Positions 1-6,996 of a DNA stretch of 40,294 nucleotides are shown here, one piece after another. Below the pieces are notes generated by a model, which did no database searches, was not told the origin of the DNA, and saw nothing but the letters and a program-made list of their open reading frames with translations. The stretch is from Oscillospiraceae bacterium (lineage in GTDB: Bacteria > Bacillota > Clostridia > Oscillospirales > CAG-272). The stretch is from positions 1 to 40,294 of the forward strand of contig SVRE01000013.1 of the NCBI GenBank assembly GCA_015065005.1, given 5' to 3'. The position numbers were made by a program, and so were the translations under genes. Numbering within the stretch: the first letter of the stretch is position 1; every line of letters starts with the position of its first letter.

Positions 1-24
1 ACATTACTGTATGCTGATTTAATC

Positions 25-50
25 GGCGGGAGCAAGCCCCCGCCCTACGG
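25..50 (+). repeat. REP-like hairpin, copy 1
   Basis: A 26-bp element has a GGCGGG arm at 25-30, a CCCGCC arm at 39-44 and the 3' tail CTACGG. The loop contains AGCAAGC. It lies 23 bp beyond the spoIIE stop codon. Two related 26-bp copies occur at 4706-4731 (inverted) and 4875-4900, both inside a RAYT transposase gene. Stem changes are compensated between copies (GGCGGG/CCCGCC here, GGTGGG/CCCACC at 4875), which supports selection for the hairpin. Confidence 0.75.
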
Positions 51-72
51 ATTTATTATATGATTTTCGGCT

Positions 73-2376
73 TTAATTTATCACCGCGCAGATAACTGTC
101 ATATCATCCTTGGTACCCCTCTTTTTTGCCTCCTGCATTATGCCTTGGGAAAGCACCTTGGGGTCGTCCCCCTTAAACTCCGTCAAGTATTGCATAAGCC
201 AACGGCTATCCTGCTTGGATGGCGCAACCCCATCACTTACCATAACGCACATATCACCCTTATCCAATGTGCAGGTAAGCTCCTCGGCATCAAGCCCCTT
301 CATAATGCCGATTGGAGCGGTTTTGGACTGTAATTTAAACACGTTCTCCCCTCTTTTTACGAATGAAGGGCAGGCGCCGCTCTTTACAAACTTGCCCTCT
401 CCGCTCACCAAATCAAGCTCAAAAATATCAACAGTTGAGGAGCATTCCATATTTTTCGCTCTTATGAGATTGTTAAGCATTGAAAGGACTATTTCCTTTT
501 CTCCCGTAACAGACAGCATTTTGTTAAGCAGCTCCACGCAAAGCTGAGAGGTTAGCTGAGCCTCGCGCCCGCTACCCATTCCGTCACAAATAATCATATA
601 CTGCTTTGAGCCAGCCTCAAAGCACAGACAGCTATCTCCGTTTACCTCTCCGTCATCCTTTGTATATGCCTTGGCGGAAATATCAACCTTGAAGTTGTTT
701 TCGCTTTCCATTTTCAAGGTGGCATAGCCCTCCTCCTCGGTTATCTCCGCCTCCTTAAGTCCAATGCCAAGCGCTTTTTCCATTTCCTGCTTAAGCTCAA
801 GGGCGGTACATTTGCTCCTTTGAATATCTACTCCTGTGGCGATTATGCTTTTGCTTGCTGTGCCCACAACCTCTATTTTCTCGCAAACAAGGCCGCATAC
901 CGCGCAAGCACGCACTGCCTTGTCTGTAAGCTCGCGGTCAAGGGTCATATCCTTCTCTATCTTAAATATGGAATCAAGCATTCTTGATGTTATTTCATAA
1001 TCCTGGGCGCAAACATCCAGCTTATCACTTTTAACGCTACGCGCCAGAATTTCCTTGTTTTTGTTGTTCAGCTCCTCCATTATTTTGTCAATATTGGGAC
1101 AGCGGTGCAAAAACTTTTCCTCCACATCTCCCTTTGTAACCTCCTTACGGACAAAAAGAGCCTCTCCCATTTTGTTTATGTTGCTTTCTGTGGTTGCAAC
1201 GTCTCTTTTCCAGCAAATATTATGCTTGGGACAAAAATAGCAATGGCTTTCACAGGACTCCAGAGCTATGTCAAGATAACCGCCCTTGTCCGGGTTTTTG
1301 GTTCTTTGGGAAACACGCTTAAGGGTTTTTGAAATGTTGCTGTATGCCTGGCTTAAATTACTTAGCTTATTTTTTATTTCTGTGCTTTTGTTTTCAAGGT
1401 GATAAACCGCCATACCCTTGTCCTCATCCTTATTTATGACTATTGGCTTTGGCAAAACCTCAAATCTTAAAAGAGGATACATAACCAAGGACGCTGCAAG
1501 AATTTCCGGTGTTAAATACACAACCGCATCATATCCTGACAAACTTATTGCATAGCCGATGCTCAGAATAAATGAGCACATAATGGCAAGATATGGGGAA
1601 ATTGACCATAAAAATCCCGATACAATTCCGCCAATACCTAAAACCGCACCCAAGGTGCCGCCCTGTGCCACACCTAAAATAACACCAACAACCGCACCGC
1701 GTATTCCGCCGAAATTTTTTGAAGTGTATAGCACAACTGCATAAGATATAATTAATGTAAGGTCTATGCCCTGTATTTCTCTGCCCCCAAAGGAATACGC
1801 AAGGCAGAAAAGCAAGGCACCAACTCCCAAGGAAAATGCCCTTTTTGTACTTTCCTCAAAAAATCCGCACAGGCAAAAGGTGACTATGCTTGACAGCACC
1901 GTTGCAAACACAAGCACGAAAACGTCATAGTAAACATATCCGTTTGCAATTACGTTGTAAATTCCTATTCCCAATGCGGCAAGTGCACCGACAACAACCC
2001 TTAGCTCCACCCCCTCACAAAACAGAAGGTCTGCTATTTTTTTGCCGTTACCCTTACCAAGCTCTGTTTTTTTGAAGTCCGTTTTTTTAATAAACGAAGT
2101 GGCAACTCGCAAAGCAAGGATTGATACAAGTGCCACCAGATATACAATATTTGACTCCATAAAAAACACAACGGACAAAACCGCCCCTGCAAAAACAAAG
2201 GGGGTGTGCCTTTTGGATGCACACACAAGGGCAAGCCCAAAGGGATATGTACCGAACAAAAACTTAACGGGCATTAAAAGAAAACCAAGGGCAAACAAAA
2301 ATATCTCAAAAATAATTGCCTTTGTCTCCTTTGATATGCTGATTTTTTTCATTTCCTTAATTTTGGTATTTAACAT
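73..2376 (-). CDS. spoIIE: Stage II sporulation protein E (PP2C-type phosphatase)
   Basis: SpoIIE is the membrane serine phosphatase that dephosphorylates SpoIIAA in the forespore, which releases sigma-F. It also acts at the asymmetric septum. The 767-residue product is close to the usual length of about 800. Residues ~20-300 are a block of hydrophobic membrane segments. The middle contains a Cys cluster (ESCESHCYFCPKHNICW, around residue 380), typical of the SpoIIE regulatory region. The C-terminal ~200 residues are a PP2C phosphatase domain with the metal-binding DGMGSG motif near residue 595 and a late GTKDDMTV motif. The gene is transcribed alone and a REP-like hairpin follows its stop. 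The ribosome binding site is weak (GAAAGGAAAG). Identification is firm and indicates a spore-forming Clostridia. Confidence 0.95.
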   Translation of the reverse strand: MLNTKIKEMKKISISKETKAIIFEIFLFALGFLLMPVKFLFGTYPFGLALVCASKRHTPFVFAGAVLSVVFFMESNIVYLVALVSILALRVATSFIKKTDFKKTELGKGNGKKIADLLFCEGVELRVVVGALAALGIGIYNVIANGYVYYDVFVLVFATVLSSIVTFCLCGFFEESTKRAFSLGVGALLFCLAYSFGGREIQGIDLTLIISYAVVLYTSKNFGGIRGAVVGVILGVAQGGTLGAVLGIGGIVSGFLWSISPYLAIMCSFILSIGYAISLSGYDAVVYLTPEILAASLVMYPLLRFEVLPKPIVINKDEDKGMAVYHLENKSTEIKNKLSNLSQAYSNISKTLKRVSQRTKNPDKGGYLDIALESCESHCYFCPKHNICWKRDVATTESNINKMGEALFVRKEVTKGDVEEKFLHRCPNIDKIMEELNNKNKEILARSVKSDKLDVCAQDYEITSRMLDSIFKIEKDMTLDRELTDKAVRACAVCGLVCEKIEVVGTASKSIIATGVDIQRSKCTALELKQEMEKALGIGLKEAEITEEEGYATLKMESENNFKVDISAKAYTKDDGEVNGDSCLCFEAGSKQYMIICDGMGSGREAQLTSQLCVELLNKMLSVTGEKEIVLSMLNNLIRAKNMECSSTVDIFELDLVSGEGKFVKSGACPSFVKRGENVFKLQSKTAPIGIMKGLDAEELTCTLDKGDMCVMVSDGVAPSKQDSRWLMQYLTEFKGDDPKVLSQGIMQEAKKRGTKDDMTVICAVIN

Positions 2377-2438
2377 TTTTCTTTCCTTTCTTTCCAGCCA
2401 AAGCTCACGGTTAAACGCGACTTGAAATTCACACCATT

Positions 2439-2472
2439 ATTATACAAGCCATTTCCTACCGTTTTTGTCGCG
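2439..2472 (-). promoter_or_regulatory. Candidate spoIIE promoter with Spo0A-like box
   Basis: On the minus strand a TATAAT hexamer lies at 2444-2439, about 65 bp before the spoIIE start. There is no good -35 box at the usual spacing. Instead TTTTGTCGCG (2463-2472, plus strand) matches 5 of the 7 core bases of the Spo0A box TGTCGAA. A sigma-A -10 with a poor -35 and a nearby 0A box is the known arrangement for Spo0A-activated spoIIE promoters. The box is imperfect, so the assignment is tentative. Confidence 0.4.
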
Positions 2473-2584
2473 GTAAGGGTGGCGAATTTCATTATTTTTC
2501 AGTAAAAGATATTGACTTTGCTTGTAAGGTGTCACCGCTTGATGGTTTTTGAAAATTTTTGTTGAGAAAATTTTGGTATTTTAG

Positions 2585-2613
2585 TTGTAATCCATACATA
2601 AAAATGATATAAT
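2585..2613 (+). promoter_or_regulatory. Sigma-A-type promoter for the SLOG gene
   Basis: TTGTAA (2585-2590), a 17-bp spacer and TATAAT (2608-2613) precede the SLOG-family gene. A 5' leader of roughly 50 nt follows. It can form paired segments: TGTGT with ACACA, and CCC with GGG around CGGTCGGACC. Confidence 0.6.
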
Positions 2614-2670
2614 TTGCTTGTGTAACCCGGTCGGACCTGTCTATGGGCTAAACACAGAAACGAGGACTTT

Positions 2671-3141
2671 ATGGCTAAAGAAAACACCTGTTGCTTTACA
2701 GGGCATCGAATTTTAGGTAATGACTTCAATGTTGATGTTTTAAAACGCGGAATTGAATATCTTATAGGCTTAGGGGTTGACACCTTTATCTGCGGTGGCG
2801 CCACGGGCTTTGATACCCTTTGCGCAAAAGAGGTGCTTAATGCCAAGCAGACACACCCGCACATAAAGCTACATATTTATGCACCTTGTAATAACCAGAG
2901 CGAAAAATGGAAGCTTGGCGATAAGCTTGCATACAGCGAAATACTGAAAAAGGCTGATTTTGTTGATATGCCCCCTGTTACGTATTTTAACGGCTGTATG
3001 AAGATAAGAAATCACAAAATGGTGGACGCCTCCGCTTACTGTATTTGTTACCTTAACGGTATGCGCTCAGGCACAGGACAAACATACCGCTACGCTAATC
3101 AGCAGGGCTTGAGTGTTTTCAACATTGCGGGAAAGGATTAA
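2671..3141 (+). CDS. SLOG-family (DUF1273/YpsA-like) nucleotide-binding protein
   Basis: The 156-residue protein has the hallmarks of the SLOG Rossmann-like superfamily: an N-terminal CCFTGHR strand-loop, the GGATGFDTLCA glycine-rich loop (residues ~45-55), and a C-terminal segment reading RSGTGQTYRYA. SLOG proteins bind nucleotides or nucleotide-derived ligands; no specific reaction can be assigned. The start follows CGAGGACTTT and lies downstream of a good sigma-A promoter. The stop is 1 bp from the next start (3143), so it is likely co-translated with the flavin reductase. The family call is confident; the molecular role is unknown. Confidence 0.85.
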   Translation: MAKENTCCFTGHRILGNDFNVDVLKRGIEYLIGLGVDTFICGGATGFDTLCAKEVLNAKQTHPHIKLHIYAPCNNQSEKWKLGDKLAYSEILKKADFVDMPPVTYFNGCMKIRNHKMVDASAYCICYLNGMRSGTGQTYRYANQQGLSVFNIAGKD

Positions 3142-3142
3142 T

Positions 3143-3727
3143 ATGGATAAAATCACGTGGCAAGGGGGAGCCTTAATTGCCCCTGTCCCTGCGGTTATGG
3201 TTTCCTGTGGGGATATGGAAAAATCAAATATTATCACCGTTGCCTGGTGCGGAATTACAAACACAGTCCCGCCCAAAACCTATGTTTCCATAAGGCCAAG
3301 CCGCCATTCCTACCAAATAATTAAGGATAGGAAGGAGTTTGTTATTAATCTGGTCCCTGCCGCACTTGCGAAAAAAGCGGATTTTTGCGGCATTTATACA
3401 GGAAAAAAGGTGGATAAGTTCCAAAAATGCGAGTTTACCAAGGAAAATTCAAGTAAGGTAAGCGCTCCTATGATTAAAGAGTGTCCCATTTCTATTGAAT
3501 GTAAGGTAACAGATATAATTCCCTTAGGCTCTCACGATATGTTTTTGGCTGATATTTTAGCCGTTAACGTGGATAAAGCCTTGCTTGAAGGGGACAAGCT
3601 GTGTATAAACAGGGCGCACCTTTGCGCTTTTGCCCACGGGGAATATTACAAGCTCGGCGAAAGAATAGGAAAATTCGGTTTTTCCGTAAAAAACAAAAGA
3701 AAAAAAGCCGATAAGGCTAAAAAATAA
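3143..3727 (+). CDS. Flavin reductase-like FMN-binding split-barrel protein
   Basis: The 194-residue protein resembles the flavin reductase-like domain family (FMN-binding split barrel). Evidence is an early ITVAWCGITNTVPPKTYVSI stretch, typical of the FMN phosphate-binding region, the RHSYQIIKDRKEFVINLVP segment, and an SIECKVTDIIPLGSHDMFLA strand pair. The start at 3143 is preceded by GGGAAAGG, which lies in the end of the preceding gene; an in-frame codon at 3113 has no ribosome binding site. The C-terminus is a Lys-rich tail (KNKRKKADKAKK). Members of this family reduce flavin or hold FMN for redox reactions; the partner is not evident here. It sits in a short operon with the SLOG gene. 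Confidence 0.85.
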   Translation: MDKITWQGGALIAPVPAVMVSCGDMEKSNIITVAWCGITNTVPPKTYVSIRPSRHSYQIIKDRKEFVINLVPAALAKKADFCGIYTGKKVDKFQKCEFTKENSSKVSAPMIKECPISIECKVTDIIPLGSHDMFLADILAVNVDKALLEGDKLCINRAHLCAFAHGEYYKLGERIGKFGFSVKNKRKKADKAKK

Positions 3728-3784
3728 AAAACAGGCTATGCCACATACGCTTTATGTGTCAAAGCCGGAATACAGAGGTGTATT

Positions 3785-4438
3785 ATGATTTTTGAAAATG
3801 GTGACAGAATTGTTTTTGCCGGTGACTCAGTTACTGACTGCGGCAGAAAGCGCCCGTACGGCGAAGGACTTTGGGAGGGTCTTGGAAACGGATATGTAAG
3901 ACAGGTTGACTCTATTTTATCTGTTCTCTACCCCGAAAAGTTTCTCCACATTACAAACGTAGGCTGCGGCGGTGCAACAAGCGCGGATATGCTGCGCGAC
4001 TGGGAAGAAAATGTTGAAAAGTGCAACCCCGACTACGTTTTCTTTATGATTGGTGCTAATGACGTTTGGCGTCAGTTTGATGAGCCTGCATTTGACCACA
4101 CCTGCCGTTTTCCAGAGGCTTACAGAGCTAATATTGAAGCGGTTTGCGAGCGCACATTGCCAAAGGTAAAGGGTATGTTTATTATCAGCCCATTCTATAT
4201 GGAAGCAAACGATAACGACCCAATGAAAAAGCGCATGGTTGAATACGCACAGATTTGCAAGGAAGTAGCTGAAAAATACGGTATTACATATATTGACGTT
4301 CAAGGTGAATTTGATAAGCACCTTGTACACAGATACCCGGCTTACATCTCTTGGGACAGGGTTCACCCGAACTGGGTTGGCGGTATGATTATTGCAAAGG
4401 AAATTTTAAAGGCTATCGGAGCTGATTCCTTGTATTGA
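3785..4438 (+). CDS. SGNH/GDSL-family hydrolase
   Basis: The 217-residue protein has all four SGNH blocks: FAGDSVTD with nucleophile Ser15 (block I), a Gly in VGCGGAT near residue 60 (block II), IGANDVW with Asn92 (block III), and DRVHPNWVGG with Asp191 and His194 (block V). There is no signal peptide, so it is probably a cytoplasmic esterase or lipase such as a carbohydrate deacetylase; the substrate cannot be told. The start follows AGAGGTGTATT. It is 57 bp downstream of the flavin reductase gene, and a small hairpin (CACATA/TATGTG) lies in the gap. A strong bidirectional terminator follows. A second SGNH hydrolase with the same block order is at 34621-35241. Confidence 0.88.
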   Translation: MIFENGDRIVFAGDSVTDCGRKRPYGEGLWEGLGNGYVRQVDSILSVLYPEKFLHITNVGCGGATSADMLRDWEENVEKCNPDYVFFMIGANDVWRQFDEPAFDHTCRFPEAYRANIEAVCERTLPKVKGMFIISPFYMEANDNDPMKKRMVEYAQICKEVAEKYGITYIDVQGEFDKHLVHRYPAYISWDRVHPNWVGGMIIAKEILKAIGADSLY

Positions 4439-4486
4439 TTGACTGCTTATTTGTGGCACATCGCCATACCCCCAAATAAGAATTAT

Positions 4487-4522
4487 ACTAAAAAACTCGA
4501 CCACGTGGTCGAGTTTTTTAGT
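4487..4522. terminator. Bidirectional intrinsic terminator
   Basis: A perfect 36-bp palindrome is centred at 4504/4505. The core is CTCGACCACGTGGTCGAG, flanked by A6 and T6. It separates the plus-strand SGNH gene from the minus-strand transposase, and its right side overlaps the last bases of the transposase gene. Confidence 0.9.
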
Positions 4523-5027
4523 TATATAATTCGTCTTTTTGCCAATTCTGCGGATTCAAAAATATGTAATTACATATTTCCGTATACTCTTCACGGTTGC
4601 GTATTACGCGGTCAAAGAAGGAGCGTTGGAATAACTTCCCCTCATATCCCACCTCCTTACATTTTCTCGTTACCAAAGATTTTAATGCACAAATTATATC
4701 CATAACCGTAGGGTGGAGGCTTGCTTCCACCGTCTCCCCGTTCATGTGCAAAATCAAATGTATATGGTTTGGCATTATCACATAATTATCGACAACTGCA
4801 CAGGAGTAACGATTGTTTATTTGCATCAATTCTTCCTCAACAATTTCACCATAACGCGATAACTGTATTTTGGCGGTGGGAGCAAGCCCCCACCCTACGG
4901 GGTTATCATTGTTAGTTATAATCTTAGACAATACGTTCTTTCTATTCTGCACACATATAGTTATAAAATACAATCCACCTTTACTATAATCGTAATTCTT
5001 AAGGCGTGGATATTTCCTCACAGGCAA
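4518..5027 (-). CDS. RAYT (REP-associated tyrosine transposase, Y1_Tnp)
   Basis: The 169-residue protein starts LRNYDYS-style (RLKNYDYSKGGLYFITICV) and carries the HUH motif PNHIHLIL (His88 and His90). The segment LFQRSFFDRVIRNREEY holds the expected catalytic Tyr region for Y1 single-strand transposases. This is the REP-associated group: single copy with no IS ends. The start is a TTG at 5025-5027, 7 nt after GGAAG; no ATG fits. Two 26-bp REP-like hairpins lie inside the gene and are translated, as NPVGWGLAP (residues ~42-50) and TVEASLHPT (residues ~99-107). They flank the core of the domain without breaking the frame. The gene lies 13 bp after the XRE gene and may be read from its promoter. 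Confidence 0.88.
   Translation of the reverse strand: MPVRKYPRLKNYDYSKGGLYFITICVQNRKNVLSKIITNNDNPVGWGLAPTAKIQLSRYGEIVEEELMQINNRYSCAVVDNYVIMPNHIHLILHMNGETVEASLHPTVMDIICALKSLVTRKCKEVGYEGKLFQRSFFDRVIRNREEYTEICNYIFLNPQNWQKDELYN
4706..4731 (-). repeat. REP-like hairpin, copy 2 (inside RAYT gene)
   Basis: This is the inverse orientation of copies 1 and 3. Read on the minus strand it has the arms GGTGGA and TCCACC, loop AGCAAGC, and tail CTACGG. It encodes residues ~99-107 of the RAYT, just after the HUH motif. Confidence 0.75.
4875..4900 (+). repeat. REP-like hairpin, copy 3 (inside RAYT gene)
   Basis: The arms are GGTGGG (4875-4880) and CCCACC (4889-4894), with loop AGCAAGCC and tail CTACGG. It is the same as copy 1 apart from a compensated stem pair. 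It encodes RAYT residues ~42-50 on the opposite strand. Confidence 0.8.
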
Positions 5028-5040
5028 ATTTTTTCTTCCA

Positions 5041-5265
5041 TCATTTTTTCAAACGGTCAAGTCTTTCAGGTATTTGAATAAGCCCTGCCAGATAATCAAG
5101 GGAAACATTAAAGTATTTTGCCAGCTCTACCATAAACGAAAACGGTGGCTCTCTATTTCCCACCTCATAATTGCGGTACGTATTTAGCCACATATCAAGA
5201 GCCTTAGCAAGCTCTTCTTGCGTCATATCGTTATCTTCTCTCAAATCTCTTATTCTTTGATACAT
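5041..5265 (-). CDS. XRE-family (Cro/CI-type) transcriptional regulator
   Basis: The 74-residue protein is almost entirely one Cro/CI helix-turn-helix. It begins YQRIRDLREDNDMTQEELAK, with recognition-helix region LDMWLNTYRNYEVGNREPP, followed by a family-typical FNVSLDYLAGL. The ATG at 5263-5265 is chosen because AAAGGAGTT lies directly before it. An upstream in-frame start at 5328 would run through the promoter region and has no ribosome binding site. It is divergent from a DUF6809-like gene, and a 13-bp inverted repeat fills the shared promoter, so it probably represses itself and its neighbour. Confidence 0.88.
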   Translation of the reverse strand: MYQRIRDLREDNDMTQEELAKALDMWLNTYRNYEVGNREPPFSFMVELAKYFNVSLDYLAGLIQIPERLDRLKK

Positions 5266-5287
5266 ATTATCAACTCCTTTTTTACAT

Positions 5288-5341
5288 ATTATCACAAAAT
5301 CATTTGATGTTATTGACAAAAACATCAAATGATGTTATAAT
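5288..5341. promoter_or_regulatory. Divergent promoters with shared 13-bp inverted-repeat operator
   Basis: On the plus strand, TTGACA (5313-5318), a 17-bp spacer and TATAAT (5336-5341) form a perfect sigma-A consensus. On the minus strand an extended -10, TGTGATAAT, lies at 5296-5288. A perfect inverted repeat, ATCATTTGATGTT (5299-5311) and AACATCAAATGAT (5321-5333), is centred on 5316. Its right arm fits in the plus-strand spacer, and its left arm lies just upstream of the minus-strand -10. A dimeric XRE repressor bound here would block both promoters. Confidence 0.75.
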
Positions 5342-5380
5342 GGTCAAAATAACACATTTAGATATCAAAAGGAGCTTGTA

Positions 5381-5647
5381 ATGAAAGATAATATAAAGAA
5401 TTTATATCGAGGAAATATTTTTCCAACAGAAAAATGCGGAATGAGCAATAACGAAATCAAGCGTTTGTCAAGATTGCTCAATAATTGCTTTGAGGAGTTG
5501 AAGGCTATTTTACCAGAAAACAATCTACCTCTTCTTCAACATTTGGAAGAGCTTTCAACCGACTTGTCTATCCAATACTATGAGGAATTTTTCACCGAAG
5601 GCTTCAAGCTTGGCTTTAGATTAGCGGCAGAGGCTTTTCTTGACTGA
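5381..5647 (+). CDS. Small DUF6809-like protein
   Basis: The 88-residue soluble protein resembles short DUF6809-type proteins of Firmicutes, which have an N-terminal LYRGNIFPTEKC and a C-terminal EEFFTEGFKLGFRLAAEAF. Function is unknown. The rest is predicted helical and acidic, with no signal peptide or membrane segment. The start follows AAAGGAGCTTGTA. The gene is monocistronic, read from the consensus promoter at 5313-5341, and ends in a strong terminator. Control by the divergent XRE regulator is inferred from the shared operator. A toxin-antitoxin role was considered, but nothing in the sequence supports it. Confidence 0.75.
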   Translation: MKDNIKNLYRGNIFPTEKCGMSNNEIKRLSRLLNNCFEELKAILPENNLPLLQHLEELSTDLSIQYYEEFFTEGFKLGFRLAAEAFLD

Positions 5648-5651
5648 CAGA

Positions 5652-5684
5652 AAAACGCCTTGGCAAAATTTGCCAAGGCGTTTT
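5652..5684. terminator. Bidirectional intrinsic terminator
   Basis: A perfect palindrome is centred at 5668, with stem AAAACGCCTTGGCAAA and its complement ending in TTTT. It serves both the plus-strand DUF6809-like gene and the minus-strand MFS gene. Confidence 0.88.
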
Positions 5685-5697
5685 AACCCATCCATGT

Positions 5698-6939
5698 TCA
5701 CTTTTTTTCCAAAAACCGTGTGTACTTTTTAAATGCAAGACAAGCAAAAATTACGCCAAGGACTAAAATTGCTATCCAGGAAATGACAGTGGCGCTCCAA
5801 CCAAAATGCTGAGAGACAAGAGCTATGCCGTACATTGACACTGCAGCGCCTATGTACGTGCAAGCATTACAAAGGCCGCCAACGGTGGATGTCCTGCCTG
5901 TGCCGGCAAATCTGCCCGGCAAGCAGGAAATAAGTAAGAAATTGCAAGAATGCATACAAGCGCTGATAATTGCCGCAAAAACCAAGCAGGTAGCCCGTGC
6001 TGCTGTATTCTCTACGTTTATAAGGCAGGCAAAGGGTATGCACAAAACGATTGATATGGCAAACAAAATACCTGCGCCGCGCACCTCGTTATTAAAGACC
6101 TTACCCTTATGTATAATTCTTACCAAAAATACACTGATTATTGAAAAAATCGGTAATGCAACGGACACAAGAATTGATTCCGAGCTATCCCTGTTAAACG
6201 CCTCACTGTAAAGGGTGGGAAGCCAGGACTCAATACCGTCACGCATAAAGCCCATTACGATTATGCAAATTAATATGGGAAACACACCGCAGTCCTTAAA
6301 AATATGCCAAACGGAGCCACCCTGTGTCTGTTTTTCTGTTTTTATTGCAAGCTTTTTATCCTCTTGCCCATTCAAAACAACGCACATGGCAACAAGGAAT
6401 AAAATGCCTACAACCACGCTAAAAACAGTTGATGTGAAAAACACCGCCTTATATGACATAAATGATATGCAAACAGGGGCATAAACGTACAAAACTATTG
6501 TGGAAACATGCGCGCCGCAGGTGACTATCAAATTAGCGGTTACATATTTTTCGTGACTTAAATTATCTGATAAAATGCGCACAATTGGCGGCCACAAAAG
6601 AGCCTGCGCAAAGCCGTTTACCGCCCAGACGGGTATCATTAAGTATTGATTTGGCACAATGGGCAACAGAAGATTGCATAAAGCCGACACCATAAGACCC
6701 GAAAACATCAGGTATTTGGGTGAAATTCTATCCCCCAAATATCCGCTGACAAGCTGACCCGCACCGTAAAATATAAACAGCGCCGTACCGACCATACCGG
6801 CAACATCCCTGTCCAAAGCATTGTCAGAGAGCATATTTACCATAACAGTGGAAAAGGTTTTCCTTGAAAAATAGCTGGCAAAATATGCAATTGTACAAAG
6901 GGCAACTATTGCTTTATTTGAATTTTTTTGTATTTTCAA
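5698..6939 (-). CDS. MFS transporter, organophosphate:phosphate antiporter (OPA) type
   Basis: The 413-residue polytopic protein has about 12 hydrophobic segments. It begins with the OPA-like signature ASYFSRKTFSTVMVNML, followed by GAGQLVSGYLGDRISPKYLM (the MFS loop 2-3 motif) and WPPIVRILSD. The nearest characterised families are GlpT/UhpT-type sugar-phosphate antiporters; the true substrate is unknown. The start is a TTG at 6937-6939, 5 nt after GGGAGG; the only nearby ATG, at 6942-6944, is followed almost at once by a stop. The gene is 57 bp downstream of an AraC regulator on the same strand, so the pair is probably an operon in which the regulator controls uptake. Confidence 0.82.
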   Translation of the reverse strand: MKIQKNSNKAIVALCTIAYFASYFSRKTFSTVMVNMLSDNALDRDVAGMVGTALFIFYGAGQLVSGYLGDRISPKYLMFSGLMVSALCNLLLPIVPNQYLMIPVWAVNGFAQALLWPPIVRILSDNLSHEKYVTANLIVTCGAHVSTIVLYVYAPVCISFMSYKAVFFTSTVFSVVVGILFLVAMCVVLNGQEDKKLAIKTEKQTQGGSVWHIFKDCGVFPILICIIVMGFMRDGIESWLPTLYSEAFNRDSSESILVSVALPIFSIISVFLVRIIHKGKVFNNEVRGAGILFAISIVLCIPFACLINVENTAARATCLVFAAIISACMHSCNFLLISCLPGRFAGTGRTSTVGGLCNACTYIGAAVSMYGIALVSQHFGWSATVISWIAILVLGVIFACLAFKKYTRFLEKK

Positions 6940-6996
6940 AGCATCCTCCCCAAAGATATTTTACAAGCTGTATCATATCACATAAATAATTAAAAA

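Noticed and set aside
110..547. 145-residue plus-strand ORF opposite spoIIE
   Set aside because: It lies within the conserved PP2C domain of spoIIE on the other strand, and is Ser/Leu-rich without start signals.
5041..5647. Toxin-antitoxin pair (XRE with 88-residue protein)
   Set aside because: The genes are divergent, not co-transcribed, and the 88-residue protein resembles DUF6809, not a known toxin fold.
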